Source: Sabellastarte sp. h YS-2021
Taxonomy: Eukaryota > Annelida > Polychaeta > Sabellida > Sabellidae
Direction of reading: 5' to 3'
Assembly (NCBI GenBank): GCA_964017235.1
Contig: OZ024927.1
Span: 56,301,293 to 56,365,292, forward strand
Length of the DNA: 64,000 nt
Shown here: piece after piece, positions 1-11,520 of the stretch
Layout of the letters: every line of letters starts with the position of its first letter
Numbering within the stretch: position 1 is the first letter of the stretch
The notes under the pieces: model-generated
Seen by the model: only the letters and a program-made list of their open reading frames with translations
The model's database searches: none
Told to the model about the DNA's origin: nothing
Program-made: the position numbers and the translations under genes

Positions 1-320
1 TTGACCTTTGACCTTGTCGTAGTTACTTTGGCCTATAAAATTGGTAGGGACATTGGTCCGGGTATGTAGGTGTACAACATAATTCTTTGACCTTGCTGTA
101 GTGACCTTGACCTATAAAATCTTGTCCTGGCTATATCTCGGAAACCACAATGAGCTTTATTTGGAGCTTTATATAACTGACACTGCTTTGAAAGTCTTTT
201 TACAGTTTTTGGTACTTCTATATTTCTTGGTGTTGAAAACTATTTCCCCAGGCTGTAGGGTACGGGCATCTCTGATGCCATTTGTAGTTTTTAACAGAAG
301 ACTATATATTACAATGTGAG
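1..320 (-). repeat. Interspersed GGTCA-rich repeat, degenerate copy
   Basis: TGACC/GGTCA-rich sequence with short segments shared with 30610-30820, 43770-44340 and 61290-61640. Shared features are TATAAAAT or AAGATTTTAAGGTCA-like stretches, 'cctacacccc..accaatgtccctacca', and 'gagatatagcccagacaag'. Here the family reads on the minus strand. A small open frame across 101-319 has no coding character. It is a repeat family, not a gene. Confidence 0.6.
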
Positions 321-732
321 CTTTAACCGTTTATTGGCACAAGCTCTAATCAACTGAACTAATATTTCTAATTCATTTTTCGGATTTGTGCTTCTAAAAG
401 GAAGACTGTGGACAGTCTTCAGTGATGCAGTTGTACAGAGCTTTTACTTAACAGAGGGCACATAGTGAATGGTTTTACAGATTGAAAGGAGTGCATTGTG
501 GTAGATAAAGATTCTCCACTGTGAAACATTACAGTGTCAGGCAACCCACTGACATTTCACCCAGTCACATGGGCAAACTTCCAACCTAAAACCCTAAAGG
601 CAGGATGCCAATGTTAGATTTGAGCCTTTTACTTAAAAGATAGGGCATGTATGCTATCCAGCACATATGCAAATAATACTGGTAATTATGTATTTTTAAA
701 AGTCTAGTAAAATCAACGAATATACAAATTTT
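320..732. other. Unassigned non-coding DNA
   Basis: AT-rich sequence with no convincing ORF, RNA gene or repeat terminus. It leads into the fold-back structure at 733. Confidence 0.5.
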
Positions 733-1145
733 CATATTTTTAAATGTAAAATACATTTTTATGAAGAAAAATGTATATACCTACCATATGAAAACACTTG
801 GGTTAAGCTTGGCTTGGCGTTCGGTGACTGCCACATACACCATACATGGAATTTAAAGTATGAGGGGAGACCCTCTTTAAACCTATGTACTTGCTATCCT
901 TTGATCCTTGGTGACCTTACTCACTCTGCCATGCGCAGCAATACAGACATAGTTCATTCTTTTTGTGAATAAACATAAATGCTGGAAAAAGGTCTTTTAA
1001 AAGTGGGGCAGGCGGGAGGGTGATTTGCTGTTTTCATATGCTAGGTATATACATTTTTCTTCATAAAAATGTATTTTACATTTAAAAATATGAACTTTTA
1101 TTTTATAAAAATGTAATATACCCTACCATATGAAAACACTTGGGT
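733..1145. repeat. Fold-back element with 63-bp inverted arms
   Basis: Positions 733-795 and 1030-1092 are inverted copies of each other with one mismatch over 63 bp, separated by about 234 bp. A third, partial copy in direct orientation follows at about 1100-1145 and shares 'ctaccatatgaaaacacttg'. No transposase is present. It could be a MITE or fold-back element, or the terminal/internal complementary repeats of a DIRS-type element. The almost perfect arms suggest a recent insertion or an active palindrome. Confidence 0.7.
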
Positions 1146-4100
1146 TGAATGCCCACTAGGAAGGATGGTGGGAAAAAGACATACTGAGGAAAACCACCCT
1201 AAGGTTAAATTGCATTAAGAGGATACTTCCTGGTACAACTGAACCCAAAACCTCTGTGCTGAAGAGATAACTCTACTGGGTTAAGTGAGTAGAATTAACC
1301 ACTGCAATAACTTCAGCACTGCTGTCTACACCCTATTAGGTCAGCTCAAAGGAGTGGCATAATGCCACTGTTCTCAGAATAGGAACATGCCAAGAGGCAC
1401 TAAGAAGCAAGGTTCTCAAAATAGAGATGAAGAACAGATTCCCTAAAAGGGAAATGCCACCCCCCTTTTTCTGAGACTGAAAGTCTCAGATTGTCTTAAA
1501 TTGAGGAATTTAAGCAGAAGAGAGAGAAATGACTGAGTGGAACTAAGTCCAGGACACTCAAGAAATTATAAAGATTCTTAAGTGCAACATCTCTCAGAAA
1601 AAATAAGTGAAGTGCAAGAATTCAGAGAAGAATTTCCCATGGTGTGAAGCAGTGGAAAACCACCTGAAAGACCAAAATGATGCCTGGGCAAAAACATCAT
1701 GGACCTTCACATGTGGTACAGAGTTTGAGGGAATAAAGGATAACATGTTAATCCAAAAAGATATTGTCTGAGCAGCAATATCACCCTCTTTGGACTTCAG
1801 AAGAAAGACAAAGAAGAAATCCTCCCAAGATAGTCAGAATAGCTAGATAGATAGTATCTGAGGAATCTGACAGTAAGGAAAGAAAAATCCTCTAAGTCAT
1901 CCTGACCAAGATAAAAGGCAAAACAGGAACAGGCTTCTGGAGGTAACTGGCTTAAGCCAGGGAAGCAAGATCTGACTTAAGGATGACTTAGGCCATCCCT
2001 AGAGAGTGAGAGGATACCTTTAAAGGAAACAAACTCACTCCTTCTCCTTCCCAAAAACAAGGGAGTAAGAGAGACTGTCTAATATGTGGAAAACTTGGCT
2101 CAGCAAGTGAAAAGGGTTCAAGAGGAGCATTGGTAAGAGCCTGCAGAACCAAGTTTTAAATACCAAACAGGTAGGTGACAACTACCCTTATCTTGGACTT
2201 AAAGAAGCTCTAAATGAGTCTTCTAAGCTCCTTATATGAACCCAACTCCAAGTGCTAAACTTGAGAGTAGCTGACCTGTATCCCTATTACCTGAGGAAAT
2301 ATTTCAAAATAGGAAAATTCAGCAATAAAAGGGACAGTTGAAGCATGGCAGAGTGGCCATGTTTCTCACAAGTTTTTGAAGCAGTTCCACATTGCTTTAT
2401 AGACAGTTATGGAGGATTAAATATCCTCCAGGACCCCTCCTCTGAAGATTTTTCTGTAAGGAGACTTCAGCCACAAGGCATGAAGAAAGGAACTCCATAA
2501 GAATAAATAACAAACCTCTATATGAGGTTAAGAAGAATAACAGGAAGAGCCCTTGGCTTTCTTAAAGGAAATCTTGAGGCCAAACCTTGGCAACTGGCAA
2601 GGAACCTTGGCAAGGAAGGCTACAAGAAGAAGCTACAGCTCAGAAAGAAGAATAACTTCTTGGTCATAAGAGGGCACAAAGCTGAAGGAGGGAAGGAGTA
2701 AAACAAGTACTCCGGACCGAAAAACTCCAGGGCATCTGTTGCCAGAGAGCAACAGGAGGCACATGCAAGAGCAGCTTGTGATTGAATCACATGGCAAAGA
2801 GATCTAAATCAGATGAGAAGTCTGAGACTATCATCTGAAGATCCAAGAATTGAGAGACCACTTTATATGAAAGGTCAGATAAGACCTCCAGAGATGGTTT
2901 GCCAAGAATTCATGCCCCTGGAACATGTGTAGGTGGAAGAACAAACTTGTTCTTGTAAAAATAATACCAAACAGGTGCCAAAATAGAAACACATGTCCCA
3001 AGAGTGGAAGCTCTCTTGATATAAAAAGAAAGCACAGACATCAGTGTTGCCTGAGACTATCTGAAGTGTCTCTTGAAGAAAGGACACGTGAAGAACAAAT
3101 GTCTTGAGAACAAGACATCTGTGTTGTCTGAGGCTGTAAATATGGTCCTTTAATGAAAGTAAAGAAGAGGAACAAATGTCTGAGCAAAAGGGCCTCTTTG
3201 AACTCTAGAACATATTGGACTGCTATATCAAAGATGGACCTTAGGTGGTCAAAAGAGCACAAAGAGCTTCCCTAACCCTGAAGTGAAACATCCATGTAAG
3301 TAGATGTAAAAACTAGGGAATTAAAGGGAGGTATGCAATGGCATAGTTCCCAGGAAAATACCATCTTAAATGAACCTTCACACAAGGCTCAAAGAATGGA
3401 CAATCCAGAGCATCTTTGAGAAGGAAAATCAAAGTGTCCTGAAAAAGGGTCATGAGCAGGCGACCTTGAAGAAGTGATTTCCAAGTGGAAGCCAGGAGAA
3501 TTAAAGGTGCCAAGTTGGAGAGGAAATTTAAAGAAGTTCTAAGACAGAGAAAGGATGAGCTGCTAAATAGACAGGAGAGGAACGCCTTTAGACAGGTTAA
3601 GAACCTGGCCCAGGAAGGAGACCTGTTGTAGGAACAGATCTAACTACTTCCTGCTAAAAACACTGCAAGTTAATAGTCAACTCTGAGAGAGTTGCCAAAT
3701 GAGCCTCTGACAACTATTGGCTCTAATGAGCCCATTTGTAGTCACATGTGCACTGAGATGCCCAACCTCAAAGCCAACTTTCCTTGACTAAGGAAGTAAA
3801 TCCTGAAAGGCTATTGGCTAGGCCAAAAGGCATTGCCACAAAGTGGTACACCCTGTACAAGAGCAAAACTCCGAGCAAGAGTGAACCAAAGGAGCCAAAG
3901 GAGAGAAAGGAGCATATAGAGGAAGAGAAGTGGTCCACTGGTCAATTAAAAGGGAGAAAATGATCAACTGATAAGTTTCATTCTGATAGTTTGGAAAACC
4001 AGAAAAAGATCTTTATCAAGAAAAAGATCCAAATAATGCTGGTTTCCAGTCTTCTATGTCTTTGTCAAGACTAAGGACCTGAGAAAATCAGGTAAACAGG

Positions 4101-5690
4101 AGCTCAGGTACTCGAACTGCTCATGTGAACAGCAAGTGTGAGACTGAATGACAAAGAACAGCACTCTTCTGAGAAGACATGCTGAAGAAGAAGGAATCAG
4201 GAAAGTGGAATCTGAGAGACCACTGGAAGGGAAACCAAATTCCAGAATTCTGGAAAAATAAAAGCTGCACCCAAACATTTCAAATGAAAAGGAAGAAATC
4301 AGCTGATCTCCCACTGGCAAGTGGAGGGATCTGGAAGTAAGAGCCAGTTTGAATGATACACTATTATCTCCTGAAAGACACCATTATAGAGGTGGAGGCT
4401 GAGCCTCTACCTCTGGAAGGCATTCCACCATCAGAATGTTGGAACCTGGAAAGGAACCACACCCCTTAAACTTCTGCTTATACTGTTATATGTGAGAAAA
4501 AGAAGTCTCTCAAGAGAGACACCACAAAAAAACAGTAAAAGACCAACAAGGGCCCAATTAACCCTACCAAGTGCTAGGCACAAGAGAGGGAACTGGATCT
4601 TTCCAAACAGCTGAAAAGGAGCTGATAGATTCATTGAAAAGATGTCCAAAGTATGGTGGATGAAAAAGACCATTCAGAAGAACTGTCAATCAACTTGACT
4701 AGGTGATCAACCAAACAGGACTCAAGGACAAAATTCCAGAATTTTAAGAACCATTAGGTCCATCCCAGATCTCTCCTAATGTCAGTAACATCTGACTAGG
4801 AAAGAGAGAGTCTTGAAAAACCCCACCAGGCTAGATGCCTGATTAAGTCAACCCAAAAACCCCTGAAGTGGGTTTGTACCAGGCAGAACTAAGTTTTAGA
4901 AGGAAACTTTGGGTAAAAACCCAACTTTTCAAACTTAGAAAGAGAAGATCCCAAAACACATGAGCAGCAGAAAAAATATGAAATCATGAAGGAACTTCTG
5001 GGCCAGGAAAAAGGGGATGACCCATAGGAAAAACTGAGACTGCTAAAAATATTAATGAGAGCAATCATCTGTTATCCCCTAATTCTGTTGAACAGGAGGC
5101 CTAAAAATCTATGAAGACTGAAGGACAACTTCTCAAACTTAGAAAGAGAAGATCCCCAAAAACATAAGCAGCAGAAAAAATATGAAATCATGAAGGTAAT
5201 TCTGGGCCAGGAAAAAAGGGATGACCCATAGAAAAAACTGAGTCTGCTAAAAAAATTAATGAGAGCAGTCATCTGTTATCCCCTAATTCTGTTGAACAGG
5301 AGGCGTAAAAATCTATGAAGACTGAAGGACAAAGTCCAAAGCATCCAAATAGTCCAACAGACTGGCACAAAAAATGTTGGAATTAGGCCCCAGTAGTCTG
5401 CCTGAAGGTCAACTACAGACAGAGGGAACCCAACATACCCAAACGGGAGATGTACCAGTAGGTAGTCAGATCTAAAAACTGGTGAAAAAGTATTTAAAAC
5501 TGTTGAATAACAGTAGATGTTTACCAAACCCCAATTTTTTCCTAGAAAAGAAAATGAATGGAGCTACTATAAGAATAGCAAAATCAGTTGGATTCAACTG
5601 ATAAGAAGTTATACTTAAGAAGGGCCCTGAACAAAAATGGTCTTGAGAAGGCAATCCCAGCACCAAAAAGTAGCCTGATTAGGCTGAACC
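1146..5690. other. 4.5-kb purine-rich, strand-asymmetric non-coding region
   Basis: The + strand is dominated by A and G (runs such as agaagagagagaaatg and gaagaagaaggaatc). Its complement is therefore pyrimidine-rich and gives short Phe/Ser/Leu-rich frames that are composition artefacts. I see no conserved domain, no repeat terminus except the fold-back at its left edge, and a LINE 3' end at its right edge. It may be a fossil element, an intron or a non-coding RNA locus. Confidence 0.45.
4928..5335. repeat. 204-bp tandem duplication
   Basis: Positions 4928-5131 recur at 5132-5335 with few differences. Both copies carry 'caaacttagaaagagaag' and 'ctaattctgttgaacagg', at an offset of 204 bp. 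It lies inside the purine-rich region. Confidence 0.85.
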
Positions 5691-6508
5691 AATTCCAATT
5701 CCAATTCAACTTTTATAGCGCTTAATCTCTGCCAGGGTGACAGACTCTAAGGCGCAACATCATAGGTATAGTCACAAAAATCATCATCCTTATCCGTAGC
5801 AATGGTCGACATCACGGAGAACGCCATATGAGGTGGAAAATACTAAGGAGGATAAGCTTGGCAGAACAGGTATACCCTAAGTTTTTTTCTGAAAGAAGCA
5901 ATGGAAGTGGCAGATCGTACATCATCAGGGAGTTCATTCCATATTTTGGGAGCATCATATGCAAAGCTTAAACTAAGCTGCTTTGTGGATGTGTAAATAG
6001 ATGGTTGGTATTGAGGAACATGTAGAATGATACCATCAGATTGACTCAACCGGGTATTATAGGCAGATTGTCTAACTTTGAGAAATGGGCTGAAATATTT
6101 AGGACAGTTAGTATGTAGGTATTTGTATACCAACAAGGCAGTCTTGAAGATGCAACGGTGCCTTATGGGTAGCCAATGAAGGGCTTTTCTTAGTGGGGTG
6201 GTGTGAGAAAGACATGTGGCTCTACAAACAGTTCTGGCCAGACTTTTTGGAATGCATTGTAGCTTGCGTAGGTTAGCAACAGATAGACCCCTAAACAAGG
6301 AGTTACAGTAGTCAAGCCTGCTCCCCACAAGTGCGTTTGCCATAAGAGCAGCATCACGAGTCAAGTACTGTCGAATTTGTCTAAGATCCCTCATCTGGAT
6401 GAAACAAAGTTTACATACATTTTTAACATGTTTGGTGAAGGAAAAGTCTGAGTCAAACCAGACACCCAAATTCTTAACGGCATCAGAAGGTATCAGTGAT
6501 TCACCCAA
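5690..6508 (-). pseudogene. L2/CR1-like LINE, RT C-terminal part and 3' tail
   Basis: The open frame at 5843-6508 encodes the C-terminal end of a non-LTR retrotransposon reverse transcriptase, downstream of the catalytic core. It has 'VKNLGVWFDSDFSFTKHV', 'LVGSRLDYCNSLFRG', 'LHWLPIRHRCIFKTALLVYK' and a terminal 'FRKKLRVYLF', all typical of the L2/CR1/Rex1 group. The 3' UTR contains TATAGCGCTTAA, and the element ends near 5690 in a short AATTCC-type tail, as expected for this group. The frame opens without a proper ATG because the upstream RT core is missing. It belongs with the fragment at 7127-7627, the two being separated by an internal deletion. Non-functional. Confidence 0.85.
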
Positions 6509-7126
6509 TATATTTACTGGAAAGAATGGGTTTAACTTTTTTTTGTTGAGACTTGCTCCACATTTGTTGAGACAATTGCAATCAGTAATTCAGTTGTACA
6601 GCCACCTAGCTGCACTTTCTGAATTTAATGGTCATCTTGATCAATTTATGGAGCTATTATGCTCTTTACTCACAAGTCCTTTTATTTGTGTATCTACATA
6701 TTTATTCAAACCTTCACTCCCATAAAATGGTGTGTTCAGCCAATACTTAACACGCAAATGGTTTGAACTTTTATAGAGCCACAATCTCTTTAAAATAGCT
6801 ATCTTATTGATATCTAATGGTTATTATGACTGAAAACACTTTAAATAACCAAAATTTAAGATTTCATATCTGTTTCCTCTTCAAAAATCCCAAATCCACC
6901 AAATCCGCCAAATCCTCATTTTAGAGGCTCTATTTGGCGGATAATCCTCTCAAATTGGCGGATATAAGTGGATAGGTTTTTTGTACCTTAGGACCAAATG
7001 TGGGAGGACTGTTCAGCCTCTGATGAGAAAATCCATAGTATTTTCGAAATATTGCCAAACACTTTGGACAATATAAGGCAGTTAATTGAGGGATTAACAG
7101 TCTGTCACTGACACACAAACTCCTAT
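6509..7126 (-). other. Degenerate interior of the LINE, RT core missing
   Basis: Only about 620 bp lie between the two recognisable LINE parts, where more than 1 kb of RT sequence is expected. Just upstream of 6508 the minus strand still reads LINE-like residues, then hits stops. The middle (6880-7120) holds short repeated 'ccgccaaat/ggcggat' words and no domain. I read this as an internally deleted LINE. Confidence 0.5.
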
Positions 7127-7627
7127 TTATCTATTTGATGGAAGAACCTTGTCAGGGATACGGTGTAAGGCAGAACGCAGAACTTGCCACAGTTTTTTAG
7201 GGTCATCACCGTTTTCTTTGACAAGAGCTCTAAAATATGTGGCTTTGTCTTTATTAGCTAGTGAATTACACCTGGCAATTTGTTTGCGCAGCCTAGCACG
7301 GTTAAGAGGAGTTTTCTTTTTGCGCCAGATGCGTTGAATCTGTCGTCGGATGGATTTAGCATTTTTGTAGGTATCTGATAGCCACTTTGCTGGCTCCTTG
7401 GCAAGACAGCGAGTAACCTTTGGAGCATGTTTGTCCAGAAGGTTGGAAAGATTGTTAGTGTATTGATCATACAGTTTTTTCGCAGTGTCACCCAGACAAG
7501 CAACAAAGGAACAATTGCTCAAGTCATTGCGTAGAGTGTCCATGTTTATTTTATGATATCTCCTGTAAGTCACTCTGTTAGCTTGTGAATTAGCAATTTT
7601 TGGAGTTTTAATTTGGCATTTGATCAT
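7127..7627 (-). pseudogene. LINE ORF2 linker between endonuclease and RT
   Basis: A 166-codon open frame with the features of the segment between the AP-endonuclease and reverse transcriptase of L2/CR1-type LINEs. It has a basic stretch 'IRRQIQRIWRKKKTPLNRAR', followed by aromatic/Lys-rich sequence ending 'DDPKKLWQVLRSAL'. The endonuclease upstream and the RT core downstream are absent. It shares orientation with 5690-6508, so both are probably parts of one deleted element. Confidence 0.75.
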
Positions 7628-8664
7628 TGCATGGGCCCTTGGCTCAGAATTGAGCCCAAAACACAGAAACCAGGATCCGTATCCCAGAATGTCAAATTAA
7701 AGAGCCTAAACAAGTAAAGAACCGTGAATGTACTAAGTGAATGTACTAGGTATGTACTAAGTACCGTAATGTTATGCTGTAAAAATGCGTTAAAAAGGGA
7801 ATTATTACACAGTATGCTCTGAAACAATAATACTCAAAGAATTATGTGAAAGGAATGCATAAACAAACCTGTAAATGCTTTAATCGCTAAGAAACTGAAT
7901 ATTTTCTAACAACCGATCGATTGACCTCCATTTTGGATGTGACATCATCGTCACGTGACCTGGTTAATGATTCGTAAAAAGGCAAAAAAATACGGTCCAA
8001 ATACACGGTGAAACGAAGATTTTCGTGTAAAGAATGATGGAAAACCGTAAATTGACAATTATAATGCCAATAGAAGTGAATAAATGAATTAATTCACTGT
8101 GGAAATGATTATTTCCAAAGGAAATCCCACATTCTGAAACTATGTGACCTGATGAGTGATAATACGAGCTCTGACAAATACGCAAAAATATTGCACAAAA
8201 TAGACAATAAATTCACCAGAAATCGAAGTAAAAGGTAAATAAAATGGAGGAAGAGTGAATAAAACAGCCTAAGTGTACTTACAGAGCATCAAAAAACGTT
8301 GTAAATGCAGGTCTTAATGAGGTAGCGAAAACACCTGTTGACACTTCAACCGCCACAAAAAGAATGAACTATTTCTGTATTACTGCTCATGGCAAAGTGA
8401 ATTAGATCACCAGGGGCCAAAGGGTAGAAAGTACATTGGTTATCTTCCAAAGTTGAAAAATTGTTTAAGGCATGCAGATCTCTTTGTTCATTTGTTCCCC
8501 AGAGCCACGACAAGTGAGGTACCCCCACCCAAAGTGTGAATATTTCAACACTTTATCACAATTTTCTCATTGATTATTGCAGGGATTTCTCTCTCATCTT
8601 GCATATATATACTATCCCACTAGTAGATTCTCTCATGTGAGTATCAGGCCTGGATCTGTCTTAA
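7628..8664. other. Unassigned non-coding DNA
   Basis: Over 1 kb without a supported gene. It contains a 'tgacatcatcgtcacgtgacc' stretch near 7938 that combines CRE-like and E-box-like words, but no promoter context. Open frames here are short and unconserved. Confidence 0.4.
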
Positions 8665-9118
8665 TTGTTAATTATGGTATACTGAAAAACTTAATACATT
8701 ATACAGTTAAATACAGAAATGATAGATAAAAAACCTTACCAAACATCCTGAGGAGGTAACCCATCATGGGATTAGATTCCTGAAGACTTGGCTGCAGCGG
8801 ATGTGCCCCCCCTTCTTTTCATTTTGAGGATGAGCAGTCTGGGGGGAAGGGTCTAGGACTTGTTGTGCCACTACTACGGGTCCCAGATACAATATATTGT
8901 TGTGGTTGTCTGACCAAGTAAGGTATATGTATATGTGTTGTGAGCTTTCCAGTGACCCGCTTGCATGATTTGGACCACCGATACCCCCACCGTAAAAGGC
9001 CTTAGAGGCCACAAAGGCCCTATTGTCATGCGATTTGACTTGGACCAAGTCCAAGGCTTGTTGGTCTGCTTATTTGTAACAAAGTAGGATAGTTTGTTTG
9101 AGCTAAGAAGAGAGTGTA
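8665..9118 (-). mobile_element. DIRS-like 3' end, inverted copy (left arm)
   Basis: This is the inverted counterpart of about 9750-10215. The minus strand encodes the C-terminal end of a DIRS-type tyrosine recombinase, including the box II-like 'KSH/KSN..' region and 'HWKAHNTYTYT', followed by the same Pro/Gln-rich tail and 3' flank as the right arm. Frameshifts and substitutions break the reading frame. Arms and spacer form a large potential hairpin. Confidence 0.8.
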
Positions 9119-10116
9119 AAGCAACTCCCTCTGTAAAGCAAGTCTCAGACTTCTTCATGTACCTGTACCAAGATCTAAACAGGCGCCCTTCGACCATTGA
9201 TGGTTATAGGACGGCCATTGTTGACACCTTGGGCTCCACATTTCTCAAAGTTCAGACCTTAACAGGTTACTCTCCAGTTTTCACAGGGATCATCCTAAAA
9301 GATCCAGGAATCTTCTTAAGTGGAACCTTTCTGTTGTACTCAATGAGCTCACAAAAGCACCCTTTGAACCTATTAAAGACACATACCTCAAACATCTTAC
9401 CCTAAAAACTGCTTTGTTGCTAGCTCTGGCCTCCGGCAAGCGCTGCAACAAAATCTTGCCTGTGTTGCAAACAAAGTATCAAATTAAGGCCAATGGGAAC
9501 AGGTGGCTTTGTTCCCCTCTTCAGATTTCATAGCCAAAAACCAACTAGCAAGAGAAGGTTCTCAAAGTTTGTCTCCAGTGACTATTCCTGCTCTAACTAC
9601 CATTGTAGATATACAATTCAAAGAAGACAGGACCTTGTGTCCAGTACATGCCCTGCAGTACTATTTAGATTGAACCAAAGACCTAAGAGGGTCTCGATCC
9701 CTTCCCTTTATCTCCTTTAAGAAAGGACATACCTCAGACCCACTACACTCTCTTCTTGGCTCTAACAAACTACCCTATTTTGTTACAAACAAGCACACCA
9801 ACAAGCCTTGAACTTGGTCCAAGTCAAATCGCATGACATTAGGGCCTTCGCAGTCTCTAAGGCCTTTTACGGTGGGGTATCAGTGGACCAAATCATGCAA
9901 GCGTGTCACTGGAAAGCTCACAACACATATACAAATTTTTCCCTAAAAGACCTCACTTGGTCAGACAACGACAACAAGATGTATGTGGGACCAGTAGTAG
10001 CAGCACAACAAGTCCTAGACCCTTCCCCTCAGACTGCTCATCCTTGGAAAGAAAAGAAGGGGGGGGGGGCAGTTCCACTGCAGCCAAATCTTCAGGAGTC
10101 TAATCCCACGGTCTAG
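9119..10116 (+). pseudogene. DIRS-like tyrosine recombinase remnant
   Basis: The + strand carries a frameshifted tyrosine recombinase, the enzyme that integrates DIRS elements through a circular DNA intermediate. 9120-9290 encodes the SAM-like core-binding part ('FFMYLYQDLNRRPSTIDGYR'). 9310-9440 gives 'LTLKTALLLALASGKR', whose Arg fits catalytic box I. 9820-9960 gives 'SHDIRAFAVSKAFYGG' (box II His and Arg) and 'HWKAHNTYTNFSLKDL'. In related proteins the nucleophile sits in an FYLxDL context. Here a Ser occupies that place, so the enzyme would be dead even without the frameshifts. No RT or gag of this element is visible nearby. Confidence 0.8.
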
Positions 10117-10215
10117 GTATTGGTTACCTCCCCAGGATGTTATGGTAAGGTCTCTTATCTATCATTTCTGTGTTTAACTGTACAATGTATTAAGTCTTTC
10201 AGTGTACCATAATCT
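9750..10215 (+). repeat. DIRS-like 3' end, right arm of the inverted duplication
   Basis: It matches the reverse complement of about 8665-9118 over roughly 450 bp with moderate divergence. Shared words include 'acactctcttctt', 'gtcactggaaagctcacaac' and 'caagtcctagacccttcccc'. A 10-G run at 10060-10070 corresponds to a C-run in the left arm. Confidence 0.8.
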
Positions 10216-10422
10216 CATATATAGGGTGGCAAGTTTATGAGATTCAAGGTTAGGGCTGGTATTTATTACAGTGATGCCCTTGAGGGCTATACTCACATAA
10301 GTGAGCACAGCTACACTTAACCCTTCAATCAAAACATCCAGACAGTATCGGTACTGTCATTCATTAATCTTCTGATTTTTGGCTTCTTACAGGTCCGATT
10401 TACGGTTGGATTCAGCATTCAA

Positions 10423-10513
10423 TTCCACATGGTAAGCTATTGTAGCGCAATAAAATTAAAAGTTTTAATTACTTAAATGTAGCTTTTGTAAGCTACAAGC
10501 TTACCATGTGGAA
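10423..10513. repeat. Perfect 16-bp inverted repeat (hairpin)
   Basis: The left arm at 10423-10438 (ttccacatggtaagct) is exactly complementary to 10498-10513. An AATTAAAA/TTTTAATT palindrome lies in the loop. Its place just past the recombinase remnant suits a DIRS terminal or internal complementary repeat. Confidence 0.7.
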
Positions 10514-10633
10514 CTTGAGAGTGTCCCACCCTGCCTTCCTGCTGTTTGCCAGCTGAGATTTATGGGCTAAATTTACGAGAGGAGAAGGGTTAGAAATGAG
10601 ATTACACTGTTATGGTACACTCTCAGAACGGGG

Positions 10634-10679
10634 ATCCGGTCAATACTAAACGTCTATTTTTCCTGGACATTGACCGGAT
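10634..10679. repeat. Perfect 11-bp inverted repeat
   Basis: atccggtcaat at 10634-10644 pairs exactly with 10669-10679 around a 24-nt loop. It may mark the 3' edge of the DIRS-like remnant. Confidence 0.6.
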
Positions 10680-10774
10680 GCCTGCAGCCTAATAAAATAG
10701 CATTCAGTTCCAAGCTACAATTAAGGAATTAAAATTTTCAAATTTTTAGGTATTTTTTTAAAATATGTTATTCA

Positions 10775-11520
10775 GCTACTTTTGGGTCAGCCATAACATA
10801 ATAAAATTGCAGACCTGTAGCACATGGCATAGCTGAGCAATAGCTACTTTGAGGTTCTCACTGTTGATTAAATCAGGCGTAGCTTGAAAACTATTGCATT
10901 TAGAGTATTTTCTTTAAATTTGTTGTAAAGCTACATTTGGGTCAGCTATAGCATAGTAAAATTGCAGACCTGTATCTCATTACATAGCTGAATAATAGCT
11001 ACTTTGAGGTTATCACTGTTTAGTAAATCAGTTGTATCTTGAAAAATATTGCAATTGGAATAATTTCTTTATGTTATTCGCCTACTTTTTGATCAGCTGT
11101 ATCATAGTGAAATTGCAGACCTGTAGTTCATTGTATAGTTGAGCAACAGCTACTTTGAGGTTCTCACTGTTGAGTAAATCAGTTGTAACTAAAAACCTAT
11201 TGCATTTAGAGAATTTTGTTAAAATATGTTATTCAGCTACTTTTTGGTCAAATATAACATAGTGAAATTGTTGCCCTGTAGCTCATTGCATAACTGTGTG
11301 ATAGCTATTGTCAGGTTTTTACTGTTAACTAAATCAGTTGTAACTTGAAAACTATTTCTCTTGGAGAATTCTGTTTACTTTTGGGTCAACTATACCAAAA
11401 TTGCAGACCTGTAGCTCATTCCATAGCTGAACAAAGGCAGCTTTGAGATTCCCACTGTTGATTAAATTAGTTGTAACTTGAAAACTATTGCAATTACAGT
11501 ATTTTCTTCTTTTACTTCTA
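10775..11520. repeat. Satellite-like array, units of about 150 bp
   Basis: Five diverged copies begin at about 10775, 10930, 11081, 11235 and 11380. The shared skeleton is 'gctactttt-gggtcagctataacatag-aaattgcagacctgtagctcattgcatagctgag..atagctactttgaggtt-tcactgtt..taaatcagttgtaacttgaaaactattgca'. The same unit recurs at 20160-20960, and a shorter relative forms the 133-bp array at 18941-20110. Confidence 0.85.

Noticed and set aside
2875-5666. Series of short minus-strand frames rich in Phe, Ser and Leu
   Set aside because: They are complement artefacts of the purine-rich + strand and show no domain or conservation signal.
7938-7962. CRE/E-box regulatory element
   Set aside because: Isolated motif matches with no promoter or gene nearby.
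9094-9405. Single recombinase ORF from 9094
   Set aside because: Its first residues come from the inverted arm and its end is out of frame after about 9260. It is a chimera of arm and decayed gene.
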